A stretch of 7,393 bases of DNA from DASVXQ01 sp046727955 (GTDB taxonomy: Bacteria > Actinomycetota > CALGFH01). The stretch spans positions 1 through 7,393 of the forward strand of contig JBKPDO010000325.1 in NCBI GenBank assembly GCA_046727955.1. The letters are read 5' to 3'. Under the pieces are notes generated by a model. The model had not been told where the DNA came from. It ran no database searches and was given only the letters and a program-made list of their open reading frames with translations. Position numbers and translations under genes: made by a program. This document shows, one piece after another, positions 1 through 5,953 of this stretch. Position 1 is the first letter of the stretch; every line of letters begins with the position of its first letter.

Positions 1-405
1 CGCGGCAGCCAACCAGCTCGGCTTGACGGTCGCGCGACCAACCTGACAGAACCGCCAGTCGGGCGCGTCAGCCATCGACCACCCCTGCGCACAGCTTGGC
101 CCGGTCCTCGCTGCTCAACGTACCCGACCGGGTTTATGAACTCTACGGGCGTCACTGCGACCACGCAGGGCGAGCAGCTGGACGGTGCGGCACAAGGTGA
201 GATAGACGAGTTTCGGTACACGCAGGACGGCCTCCGCAGGGCTTGGGAGGCGTCACCCTATCGAGCCTGACCGGTTGCGAACCCCGCAGCTCACACACCA
301 CGTCCGGGTTTACGTACCCCACACCCTGCCTGGCGGGCTTGCGGGCCGGTGGCGCCACCATGAAGATGAGCCGTCCGTCTTGTCGACCTCCAAGCGAGGT
401 GCCAG
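1..405. other. No supported gene in the left flank
   Basis: I see no recognisable gene, RNA or mobile-element end in this stretch. Open frames on both strands give arginine- and proline-rich translations typical of shadow frames in high-GC DNA. The one short frame with a somewhat protein-like composition (136-270) is listed separately at low confidence. The Shine-Dalgarno of the next gene sits at the right edge (396-399). Confidence 0.5.
136..270 (+). CDS. Possible 44-aa small ORF of unknown function
   Basis: An ATG at 136-138 opens a 44-codon frame ending in TGA at 268-270. The translation is mixed and mildly acidic in its middle (for example EIDEFRYTQDGLRRAWEAS), and most third positions are G or C, unlike the proline/arginine-rich shadow frames around it. 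There is no convincing Shine-Dalgarno upstream and I recognise no family. It could be a real small protein, a decayed fragment of a larger gene, or chance. Confidence 0.15.
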   Translation: MNSTGVTATTQGEQLDGAAQGEIDEFRYTQDGLRRAWEASPYRA

Positions 406-582
406 ATGGCCTACACCCTGCGGTGCGCGGACAGCGGCATGGACTGCCCTGGCCAGTTCACCACCAAGACCGAGGACGAGCTCATGCAGCACGTCGAGCT
501 CCACGTCCGCGAGGCCCATCCCGACATGGAGCTGACCCCCGAGACCACGGCCATGGTCAAGGGCCTGGTCCGCGCGACCTGA
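406..582 (+). CDS. DUF1059 family small protein
   Basis: This encodes a complete 58-residue protein starting MAYTLRCADSGMDCPG. The pattern of C7, C14, H29, H33 and H38, the acidic TEDELMQHVELH helix and the ending TPETTAMVKGLVRAT match the DUF1059 family, whose members are about this size. The Cys/His spacing suggests a small metal-binding, zinc-finger-like fold, which is an inference. Biochemical function is unknown. The start is supported by GAGG at 396-399, 6 nt before the ATG. It stands alone, with no co-directional partner, and the next operon converges on it from the right. Length and frame look intact, unlike several genes further right. Confidence 0.85.
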   Translation: MAYTLRCADSGMDCPGQFTTKTEDELMQHVELHVREAHPDMELTPETTAMVKGLVRAT

Positions 583-842
583 TCTGGAGCTCATCGCCGC
601 CGACTCGCAGTGGGTCCACACAGCGCGGCGCCGTCGCACAGCGGGCGCGCAGGCCAGCTCAACCACTCCCACCGACCGTGATCAGCGCGCCGCCCGCAAG
701 GTCCATGCTGCGACCTCAATGCCGCGATTGGGTGCAGATCTCGCCGACGCAATGCGCTCGGTCGATACCGCAAGTGAGCGATATCCCTTCAACCAGGCTG
801 GCGGCCAGGACGCCTATTACGACCGGGTGGGCGGCTGCCTGA
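583..842. other. Convergent intergenic region, nothing recognised
   Basis: This 260-bp gap separates the 3' ends of the DUF1059 gene (plus) and the SRPBCC gene (minus). A plus-strand frame from 719 begins with a fairly protein-like run (MPRLGADLADAMRSVDTASE) but soon runs antisense through the SRPBCC gene, so I do not call it. No clear terminator hairpin was found. Confidence 0.4.
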
Positions 843-1322
843 TCACCGGCTTGGGTGTGAGCTGGTGGTGGGCGGTGTGGCTGCAGGCCCGTCGACCCAG
901 GGGTCAGGGCCGGGATCGCCACCAGCGGCGGCGATGGCGAGCCGGTCCAGGAAATGGGGCCAGCCCTGGCGGTGCTGGCGGTCCTCGGGCGCGGGCAGGC
1001 CGGCATGCAGGATCGTCACGGTGGTGCCGCCGTCGCTTGGGGTGAGGGTGATCTCGACGGTGGAGGCGCCGGGTGGCAGCCGCTCGGAGCCGGCGTACCC
1101 CCAGCTGAGCAGCAGCCGCCGGGGCCGCTCGACTACGAGGTAGCGGCCGCGGACCGGCACGCCGTTGATGTCGAGGGTGAACTGGCCGCCGGGCACGGGG
1201 TCCAGCACGGCGTAGTCGCCCATCCAGCGCACGATCGCCTCGGGCCTGGTGAAGTAGTCGAAGACCCGCTCGGGGTCGGCGTCGATGTGCACCGTGGCCG
1301 TGTAGGGTGCGCTGGCCGTCAC
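843..1322 (-). CDS. SRPBCC / AHSA1-type (START-like) domain protein
   Basis: A 159-aa protein of the Aha1/SRPBCC superfamily, a helix-grip fold that usually binds a hydrophobic ligand. No substrate can be read from the sequence. Diagnostic stretches are the N-terminal strand TATVHIDADPERVFDYFT (about residues 8-25), the following RPEAIVRWMGDY, the PGGQFTLDINGVPVRGRYL strand pair, the RLLLSWGYAGSE segment, and the TTVTILHAGLP strand. The C-terminal helix QGWPHFLDRLAIAAAGGDPG is typical. I chose the GTG at 1322-1320 because it overlaps the ArsR stop as GTGA, and GGAGG (1333-1337) lies 10 nt upstream. A longer upstream frame has no family-like residues. It is translationally coupled to the regulator. 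ArsR-SRPBCC pairs are a common arrangement in actinobacteria. Confidence 0.88.
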   Translation of the reverse strand: MTASAPYTATVHIDADPERVFDYFTRPEAIVRWMGDYAVLDPVPGGQFTLDINGVPVRGRYLVVERPRRLLLSWGYAGSERLPPGASTVEITLTPSDGGTTVTILHAGLPAPEDRQHRQGWPHFLDRLAIAAAGGDPGPDPWVDGPAATPPTTSSHPSR

Positions 1323-1651
1323 GTGTCGTCGACCTCCGTCGCATCCTCCACCGGGTCGGACTCTACGGCGGCCTTCAGCCGGCGGAGCCCGGCCGGCCAC
1401 AGCTCGGCCAGGAACCGGTCCAGCGACTCCAGGCCCTCAGGTCGGATGGCGTACAGCCGCCGGGTGCCCTGGCGGTGGGCGGCTACCAGGCCTGCCTCCT
1501 TGAGGACCTGCAGGTGCTGGGAGACCGCCTGCTGGGTGAGGTCGACCTTTGCGGCGATCTCGCCGACCGAGCGCGGCGTGACGCGGACCAGGCGCAGGAT
1601 TGCCTGCCGGCTGGGCTCCGCGAGGGCTTTCAGGACGGCCTCGGCGCTCAA
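1319..1651 (-). CDS. ArsR-family winged-helix transcriptional regulator
   Basis: A 110-aa DNA-binding repressor-type protein. The winged-helix core starts MSAEAVLKALAEPSRQAILR and continues through VGEIAAKVDLTQQAVSQHLQ, the helix-turn-helix whose recognition helix is TQQAVSQHLQVLKEAGLV. The wing follows as VAAHRQGTRRLYAIRPEGL (about residues 56-74). The C-terminus is acidic. There is no CxCxxC-type metal motif, so it is probably not an arsenic or heavy-metal sensor but one of the cysteine-free ArsR regulators often paired with SRPBCC proteins. The start is TTG, with AGGAG about 10 nt upstream. The gene overlaps the SRPBCC gene by 4 bp. Autoregulation through the palindrome at 1677-1692 is likely but inferred. 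Confidence 0.92.
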   Translation of the reverse strand: MSAEAVLKALAEPSRQAILRLVRVTPRSVGEIAAKVDLTQQAVSQHLQVLKEAGLVAAHRQGTRRLYAIRPEGLESLDRFLAELWPAGLRRLKAAVESDPVEDATEVDDT

Positions 1652-1670
1652 CGCTCGGCGTCTCCTACCA

Positions 1671-1715
1671 GTGAATACAAGTCTTTACTTGTGAAAGTGT
1701 CTACTTGATAATAGT
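1671..1715 (-). promoter_or_regulatory. AT-rich promoter/operator of the arsR-SRPBCC operon
   Basis: A roughly two-thirds A/T patch in otherwise GC-rich DNA lies 25-60 bp upstream of the arsR start. It contains a perfect 6-4-6 palindrome, ACAAGT-CTTT-ACTTGT (1677-1692). A further TACTTG half-site at 1702-1707 lies 16 bp from the TACTTG inside the palindrome. The palindrome size and position suit a dimeric ArsR-type repressor binding its own promoter. On the minus strand TAGACA with TTGTAT 17 nt downstream could serve as -35/-10, but that assignment is weak. The patch ends only a few tens of bases from the IS6 terminal repeat. Confidence 0.6.
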
Positions 1716-1736
1716 CTACGGCGAGCCACTACGGCA

Positions 1737-2560
1737 GGCGCTGTTGCGTCTGATCAGTCGATGGCATGCCGAAGTTGCATTGGACGATCTGGTATCAGAT
1801 CGCCAGCGAGAGTTCGCCGAACGCGACCGCCAGCCGTCGGTTCGGCGGCTCCTCGACCGCCAGCTCGTAGCGCCATCGACGAATGTTCTGGACGAAGGCG
1901 TGCCCGGCGATGGTGACTGTTGCGCTGCGGTCCTGCTTGAGTCCTCGCATCGGACGCAGCCGTGCCTTCAGCCGGCCGTGATCCGCCTCCATCCGGTTGT
2001 TGGCGTACCGATCGGTGCGATGCCACGCCGCCGGCAGCAGCTCCGCCAGTACCAGCGGGTAGGTCGGCGCTCGGTCGCTGACAACCTCCACAGGTCGCGT
2101 CGTCGTTGTGCGGATGGCCCGTTCGAAGAACCGGCGGGCCGCCTTGGCGTCTCGCCGCGGGGAGACCAACACGTCGATGACCTGGTCGAACTGGTCGATC
2201 GCCCGGTAGACATACCGCCACCTGCCAGCCACCTTCACGTAGGTCTCGTCCACCCACCAACGGTCCCCGACCACGTGACGGCAGGGCCGGGCGGCCTCGA
2301 CCAGCAACGGCGTGAACCGCACCACCCAGCGGTAGACGGTGACGTGGTCGACCTCCACGCCACGCTCGGCGAGCAGCTCCTCGACATCCCGGTAGGACAG
2401 GCCGAAGCGGAGATACCAGCGCACGGCCAGGACGATCACCTCGGGCGGGAAGCAGAAGCCGGCGAAGGCGGACCGATCAATGGGCGTGGGACGGTGATGG
2501 CGGTGGCTCATCTTGACAGTCTGCCTACTCGGGCCCGCCCATCGCAGATGCAACAGCGCC
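1737..2560 (-). mobile_element. Complete IS6-family insertion sequence (824 bp)
   Basis: The element is bounded by 16-bp terminal inverted repeats. The left one at 1737-1752 is GGCGCTGTTGCGTCTG. The right one at 2545-2560 reads, on the minus strand, GGCGCTGTTGCATCTG, with one mismatch. The GGCnCTGTTGCA-like end and the element length fit the IS6 family, whose ends typically begin GGCTCTGTTGCA. It carries a single transposase on the minus strand. IS6 elements normally make 8-bp target duplications, but the flanks here (CTACGGCA left, GCCGCCGA right) differ. The element has therefore probably been involved in recombination, deletion or cointegrate resolution since insertion. Its right edge truncates the sugar dehydrogenase gene. 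Confidence 0.9.
1795..2511 (-). CDS. IS6-family DDE transposase
   Basis: A full-length 238-aa transposase that catalyses replicative (cointegrate or targeted-conservative) IS6 transposition. An N-terminal HTH-like region includes FPPEVIVLAVRWYLRFGLS and YRDVEELLAERGVEVDH (about residues 21-56). The DDE catalytic core follows: D88 in WWVDETYVKVAG, D146 in VEVVSDRAPTYP, and E175 in NNRMEADHGRLK. The C-terminal RGLKQDRSATVTIAGHAF and the NRRLAVAF tail are typical of the family. The ATG at 2511-2509 lies 49 nt inside the right terminal repeat. Longer upstream starts would lie outside the element. All key residues are present and the frame is open, so it may be active and could act on the two relic copies nearby. 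Confidence 0.93.
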   Translation of the reverse strand: MSHRHHRPTPIDRSAFAGFCFPPEVIVLAVRWYLRFGLSYRDVEELLAERGVEVDHVTVYRWVVRFTPLLVEAARPCRHVVGDRWWVDETYVKVAGRWRYVYRAIDQFDQVIDVLVSPRRDAKAARRFFERAIRTTTTRPVEVVSDRAPTYPLVLAELLPAAWHRTDRYANNRMEADHGRLKARLRPMRGLKQDRSATVTIAGHAFVQNIRRWRYELAVEEPPNRRLAVAFGELSLAI

Positions 2561-3645
2561 GCCGCCGACCACCGCACAGCGGCCCTCGGCGTGGTTGTAG
2601 GTATGAAGCGGCGGCACCGCGTGGGGCGGCGGGCTGCCACGAAAGCGGCGTCGGCCCTCCAGCCTGCTCCATCCGAAGTTGGCACCCGCCGCCGTGCTCG
2701 GCGCGACGGCATCGATCTCCTCGACGATGTACTGGCCCACGTCGCCGATCCACAGCTCGCCCGTCAGCCGGTCGAACGAGAAGCGCCACGGGTTGCGCAG
2801 CCCGAACGCCCAGATCTCGGGTCGGGCGCCACGCCGGTGCACGAACGGGTTGGTCGCGGGCACGGTGTAGGGACCAGCGCCAGCGGGTGCGGCGTCTATG
2901 CGCACCAGCTTGCCGCGCAGGACGGCCAGCGACTGGGCCGCGTTGGCCGGGTCCCCGCCTTCGCTGCCATCGCCAAGCCCGAGCCAGAGCATCCCGTCGG
3001 GACCGAACACGATGTTGCGCCGTGATGGCGGATCGAGGGCTGCGCCACGGTGAGGAGATCCCGCCGCGAGGCCGGGTCGGGACCGTGCGCCCCGAGGGCG
3101 ACCTCGACAAGGCGGACCGCGTGCCGCCGGTCGGTGAAGCTGGCGTACAGATGGCGGCGATCCGGCGCGACCGCCAAGCCCAGCAGGCCGCCCTCGCCCT
3201 CGGTCCCCACCTCAGCGGACAGATCCAGCGCCGGCTGCGGCGCCACCTGGCCGCCACGGATGACTCGCACCCGGCCTGCCCGCTCGGCGACGTAGAACGT
3301 CGTGGCGTCGCCGGCCACGGCCAGCGCCACCGGCTGGTCCAGCTTGGCCACCCGGACCACCCGCACCGCCACTCGGGCGAGCTCCTCCCGGGTCGGCGGC
3401 CCGTCGGATGCCGGCGCCGTGGTCGCGGCCGGCGACGTCCGTCCAGCACTAGCACTGGACTGGGCAGCGGTCGGGCCGGGTCCGGTCTGCGCCTGCTGGT
3501 CGGAGACCTGCCTGCCGCTGCAGGCCCCGGTCGCCACAGCGAGGGTGGCGGCCAGCCACCAGCGCACGTACGGCCGACGCGCAGCCAATCTCGGACCTCC
3601 GGGGAAACGGGCGACACCACGACGGCCGACGCAAGATAGCCGCAT
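2561..3645 (-). pseudogene. PQQ-type sugar (aldose) dehydrogenase, frameshifted and 3'-truncated
   Basis: This is a GSDH-family beta-propeller protein, a soluble aldose sugar dehydrogenase expected to use PQQ outside the membrane. An N-terminal hydrophobic stretch WWLAATLAVATGAC followed by SGRQVSD suggests a signal peptide, possibly a lipoprotein. A Thr/Ser/Pro-rich linker follows. Propeller motifs are GLLGLAVAPDRRHLYASFTD, then (second frame) FGPDGMLWLGLGDG, ARPEIWAFGLRNPWRFSFD, GELWIGDVGQ and ANFGWSRLEG. After 209 codons the frame breaks at 3018/3019, where one missing G turns an expected HHGGNIVFGPDG into HHGATSC. The second frame runs 152 codons to 2561, where the IS6 edge cuts it within CAVVGG, removing the last propeller portion. 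The chosen ATG (3645-3643) is uncertain. The gene is non-functional as sequenced. Confidence 0.88.
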
Positions 3646-3681
3646 CCAACTAGTCGGCGCAAACTGGACTCCCTCGGAGGG

Positions 3682-4043
3682 GTCGAGGTGGTCACCAACT
3701 GAGCGGCGACGTACCCGATGGGGCTGGAGGAGCTGCCGCCTATGGCATGGCACCGCACCCAGCCGTACGCCAACAACCATGTCGAAATGGATCACGGCCG
3801 CCTGAGGGCGCGGCTGTGACCGACGCGCGGGCTCAAGCAGGACCGTAACGCCAGCGTGATCATTGCCGGCCATGCCTTCGCCCACAACCTCCGGCCAGGC
3901 CACGACGAGTGGGCCGCTGAGGCGCCGGCGAACCGGCGGGTAGCGGTTGCGTCCGCCGCGCTGGCCATGGCGATCTGGGGCCACACACCAAGGTGGAGAT
4001 CGCGGCCTCCCCATGCCCCAGCCTGGCGCAACGCAACAGCGCC
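3682..4043 (+). mobile_element. Decayed IS6-family relic (transposase 3' part plus one terminal repeat)
   Basis: Codons 3682-3975 on the plus strand align without gaps to residues 141-238 of the intact IS6 transposase in this window; I count 61 of 98 identities by eye. Conserved blocks include AWHRT, YANN, DHGR, RGLKQDR, IAGHAF and NRRVAVA. The relic has TGA stops at 3700-3702 and 3817-3819, has N in place of catalytic D146, and has lost its normal stop (TGA to TGG at 3976-3978). The element end survives: ACGCAACAGCGCC at 4031-4043 equals the last 13 bp of the intact copy's left repeat. The 5' part of the element is missing, and the dehydrogenase start lies 37 bp away on the opposite strand. 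It is an older, divergent relative of the intact copy, not a recent duplicate. Confidence 0.88.
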
Positions 4044-4225
4044 CTTCTGGCACCCCACCGGGCATCGGCCGGGTTGAGGCCGGTCCCGATCTCGGCGTCG
4101 TGGTGGGCCCGGTCACAGCGATCCCTCACGGTGGTGGTGAAGCCGCGGCGGTCGCCACGGGGTCGAAGGGGTGCCTGGATGCGATCGGCTCGCTGCCGCC
4201 CGTGCGCACCCCAGGGGCGGGGGCG
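4044..4225. other. Intergenic, nothing recognised
   Basis: This gap runs between the outer end of the IS6 relic and the 3' end of the hemerythrin pseudogene. A short CGGCC/GGCCG stem with a 7-nt loop (4066-4082) could be a weak terminator but is not convincing in DNA this GC-rich. Confidence 0.3.
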
Positions 4226-4962
4226 TCACGCTGGCTGCCAGCGCCGCTTGGCGAGGTATCGGGGCCGCAGGATGAGGCGATAGACCAGGTGGGCCGGGCG
4301 CGGGAGCTCGGCCATGACCGCGGCGGCGTCCTCGTCGCTGGCATCGTCGAGCACCCACGTCAGGAACTCGGGTCGTTCCCCAGGCGAGCGCCGTCGCCGT
4401 TCGGTGCGCAAGAACCCTCGCCACTCGCGCCGGGACAGGTGTCGTTGGAGCAAGGGGAAGACGCGCTGCTCCTCATGGTCCAGATGACCATGAAGGACCT
4501 CGCCGAGCGCACCGGCGGCCCTTGTCACGCCTTCGCCGCTGGCCAGGGCGGCGTCGACCGCGCCGATCGCCGATCGCCGGCCCAAGGCCGCGGTGCTCCT
4601 CGACCATGAGGTCAAGCTGGTGGACGTCCTCGTCGTCGGTGAGATGGCGTTGCAGCACGGCCACAGGTCGTCGTCCTCGGCGGCGTGGCGCACGTGCAGG
4701 GTCCGGCGGAGGGTGGCCCAGCCCTTCGGCACGTCTTGTGGCGCGCCGCCTTGCCGTTCCAGCTGCGGGCGAGGGATTGGAGGCGGGCGGCGTCACGGCG
4801 CAACCCGGCGTGGAGGGCGCGCATGAAGCCCAGGTCGACCGGGCGGTCGTCGTCGCGGGCCTGGTGTCGTCGCCTGACCCGCCGGGCGGTGAGCGTCGTC
4901 AGGCCGGCCGCGACCACCAGCAGCAGCGCCCACGGTGGGCGTCTGCGTGGCGCGGTGGCCAT
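4226..4962 (-). pseudogene. Hemerythrin (HHE) domain protein, three frame-disrupting lesions
   Basis: The reconstructed protein is a four-helix hemerythrin-like (HHE) protein, a family that binds a di-iron centre and O2 or NO. It starts at ATG 4962-4960 with AGGGAGG at 4967-4973. An N-terminal hydrophobic segment (WALLLVVAAGLTTL) followed by basic residues suggests a membrane anchor. The HHE core follows: GFMRALHAGLRRDAARL, LHVRHAAEDDDLWP, DLMVEEHRGLGPAIG and LHGHLDHEEQRVFPLLQRHL. A C-terminal region includes FLTWVLDDASDEDAAAVM and LVYRLILRPRYLAKRRW. The frame changes after K76 (a G missing near 4734/4735), again after LWP (a G missing near 4657/4658), and is shifted back by a 7-bp tandem duplication, GCCGATC twice at 4562-4575. 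Removing one copy and restoring both Gs gives a continuous family-like protein. It is non-functional as sequenced unless these are base-calling errors. Confidence 0.87.
4562..4575. repeat. 7-bp tandem duplication inside the hemerythrin gene
   Basis: GCCGATC occurs twice back to back (4562-4568, 4569-4575). With one copy the minus-strand reading is PAIGAVDAALASG, the expected continuous hemerythrin sequence. With two copies the frame shifts by +1. This looks like slipped-strand duplication. Confidence 0.8.
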
Positions 4963-4984
4963 CGGGCCTCCCTTGTGGAGCGGG

Positions 4985-5055
4985 GCGGGAGCGGCGCGTT
5001 CTCATGGCGACAGTCTGCCTGCTCCGGGCTCGCTGACCGCAGGTGCAACAGCGCC
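4985..5055 (-). mobile_element. IS6-family relic, 5' end of the element only
   Basis: Positions 5001-5055 align closely to 2507-2560 of the intact IS6. Both have a minus-strand ATG (5005-5003 versus 2511-2509), then GACAGTCTGCCT, a short variable spacer, and the terminal repeat. The repeat at 5040-5055 (CAGGTGCAACAGCGCC) differs from the intact copy at one of 16 bases. On the coding side the first codons read M-R-T-R-R-S-R-P-A-P against M-S-H-R-H-H-R-P-T-P in the intact transposase, so homology extends to about 4985. The rest of the element is gone and the hemerythrin start begins about 20 bp further on. Orientation is the same as the intact copy. Confidence 0.8.
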
Positions 5056-5192
5056 CCTGACACAACGACACCACGACCGTCGCCCCGCCACAGGATTTGC
5101 GTTGCCCTTCAAAGCGACCTGATCGATACTTGTCGACGAGATGCGACCGTTCGGCTGACTTTGAACGCCTGGCGCACCCCACCCAGGCGACC

Positions 5193-5225
5193 CGACGGGC
5201 GGGCCGACGGGCCACCCGCCCGTCG
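5193..5225. terminator. Strong GC-rich hairpin, possible terminator
   Basis: A perfect 11-bp inverted repeat, CGACGGGCGGG (5193-5203) and CCCGCCCGTCG (5215-5225), encloses an 11-nt loop. There is no T tract on either side. It lies in the 292-bp gap between the IS6 relic and the SnoaL-like gene, which otherwise holds nothing I recognise. It could be a tail-less terminator or part of a leader RNA. Confidence 0.35.
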
Positions 5226-5287
5226 TTGCCGCTTGCCGTCGCCGCCCCGACCGGGGCTCAGCACCGGCGCGGGCTCCCCCTGCCGAT

Positions 5288-5301
5288 GGGGCTTCGGCCC
5301 C
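5288..5301 (+). promoter_or_regulatory. TTCG-tetraloop hairpin in the leader of the SnoaL-like gene
   Basis: GGGGC-TTCG-GCCCC forms a perfect 5-bp stem capped by the unusually stable C(UUCG)G tetraloop, ending 46 bp before the ATG at 5348. The GGGG arm can instead pair with the CCCC run just upstream (about 5276-5280), giving a mutually exclusive hairpin. A regulatory role is inference; no mRNA start is known. Confidence 0.3.
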
Positions 5302-5347
5302 GCCGTCACGTTGCTCCATGATCCGATGACGCAGCAGGAGAACAGGT

Positions 5348-5746
5348 ATGTCGAACGAGAACGTGGAGTTGATCCGAAGGGCCTACGACGCCTATGCGCG
5401 CGGTGATCTGGCGACCATACTCGAGGTCGTCGACCCCGACCTGGAATGGACCTACCTGGATCCCAGCCTTGAGGATCCCCAGCCACAGGTCTGCCACGGC
5501 CGCCACGAGCTCCAGTCCGCACTGCAGCGCCAGGCCAAGCAGGGCCTGCGGGCACAGCTGGAAGAGATCCTCGGGCACGGCGACCGGGTGATGGTGGTGG
5601 TGCGCACCCCCGGGATCGATGCGTATCGCGTGCAGCAGGCCGACGACCGCAACTACGACGTGTTCACTGTGCAGGACGGGCGGATCGTCGCCCTGCGCGC
5701 CTGCCACGATCGGCAGGAGGCCCTACGCTTCACCGGCATCCAATAG
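5348..5746 (+). CDS. SnoaL-like / NTF2-fold protein
   Basis: A 132-aa protein with the alpha+beta cone of the NTF2/SnoaL superfamily. The N-terminal helix NVELIRRAYDAYARGDLATI is followed by LEVVDPDLEWTYLDP (about residues 25-39), the family's characteristic D-P-D-x-x-W step. A CHGRHELQSAL segment with the helix after it comes next, then the strand GDRVMVVVRTPG and the closing strands YDVFTVQDGRIVALRACHDRQEAL. Members include polyketide cyclases, isomerases and many uncharacterised ligand-binding proteins; the substrate cannot be assigned. AGGAG at 5336-5340 lies 7 nt before the ATG, a clear start. The frame is intact and the length is normal. It appears to be a single-gene unit, with a hairpin in front and another right after the stop. 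Confidence 0.88.
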   Translation: MSNENVELIRRAYDAYARGDLATILEVVDPDLEWTYLDPSLEDPQPQVCHGRHELQSALQRQAKQGLRAQLEEILGHGDRVMVVVRTPGIDAYRVQQADDRNYDVFTVQDGRIVALRACHDRQEALRFTGIQ

Positions 5747-5750
5747 GGGT

Positions 5751-5783
5751 GGTGTCGTCGTCCAGCACCCAGCCGACGACGCC
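5751..5783 (+). terminator. Candidate terminator after the SnoaL-like gene
   Basis: GGTGTCGTCG (5751-5760) and CGACGACGCC (5774-5783) pair over 10 bp with a single G-T wobble and a 13-nt loop, starting 4 nt after the stop codon. There is no T tract, as is common for actinobacterial terminators. Position supports the role more than sequence does. Confidence 0.5.
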
Positions 5784-5953
5784 TGGGTCCAGCGCAGCTG
5801 ACCACATGACGCAGGCCAACCTCGGCTGACCACGGTGGGCCGTCGCTTCCTTGGCGCTGGAGGATGGCATCAATCCGATAACACCAGCATCCTGAGGGGT
5901 GCACTTACTGGCGTCACGCCGCTTTCCGGTAGTACTCGACGCTCGTATAGATA

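Noticed and set aside
122..133. ACCCG-AC-CGGGT inverted repeat followed by TTT as a terminator
   Set aside because: The loop is only 2 nt (or the stem 4 bp), too weak to support, and no upstream gene is recognised.
719..1045. Plus-strand ORF beginning MPRLGADLADAMRSVD
   Set aside because: The first 40 or so residues look somewhat protein-like, but there is no Shine-Dalgarno, no recognised family, and most of it is antisense to the SRPBCC gene.
1705..3639. A 644-codon plus-strand open frame
   Set aside because: It runs antisense through the IS6 transposase and the dehydrogenase, is extremely Arg/Pro-rich and has no family-like motifs. It is a high-GC shadow frame.
2508..3776. A 422-codon minus-strand open frame over the dehydrogenase
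   Set aside because: It is the wrong frame for most of the dehydrogenase motifs and its composition is low-complexity Arg/Pro/Ser. The repaired two-frame reading gives the recognisable protein instead.
5127..5133. TACTTGT copy resembling the ArsR operator half-site
   Set aside because: It is a single half-site with no partner arm and no nearby gene start; chance occurrence is likely.
5797..5833. Direct repeat GCTGACCAC (5797-5805 and 5825-5833) as an IS110 target or end repeat
   Set aside because: It lies well outside the likely right end of the element and has no counterpart at the other end.
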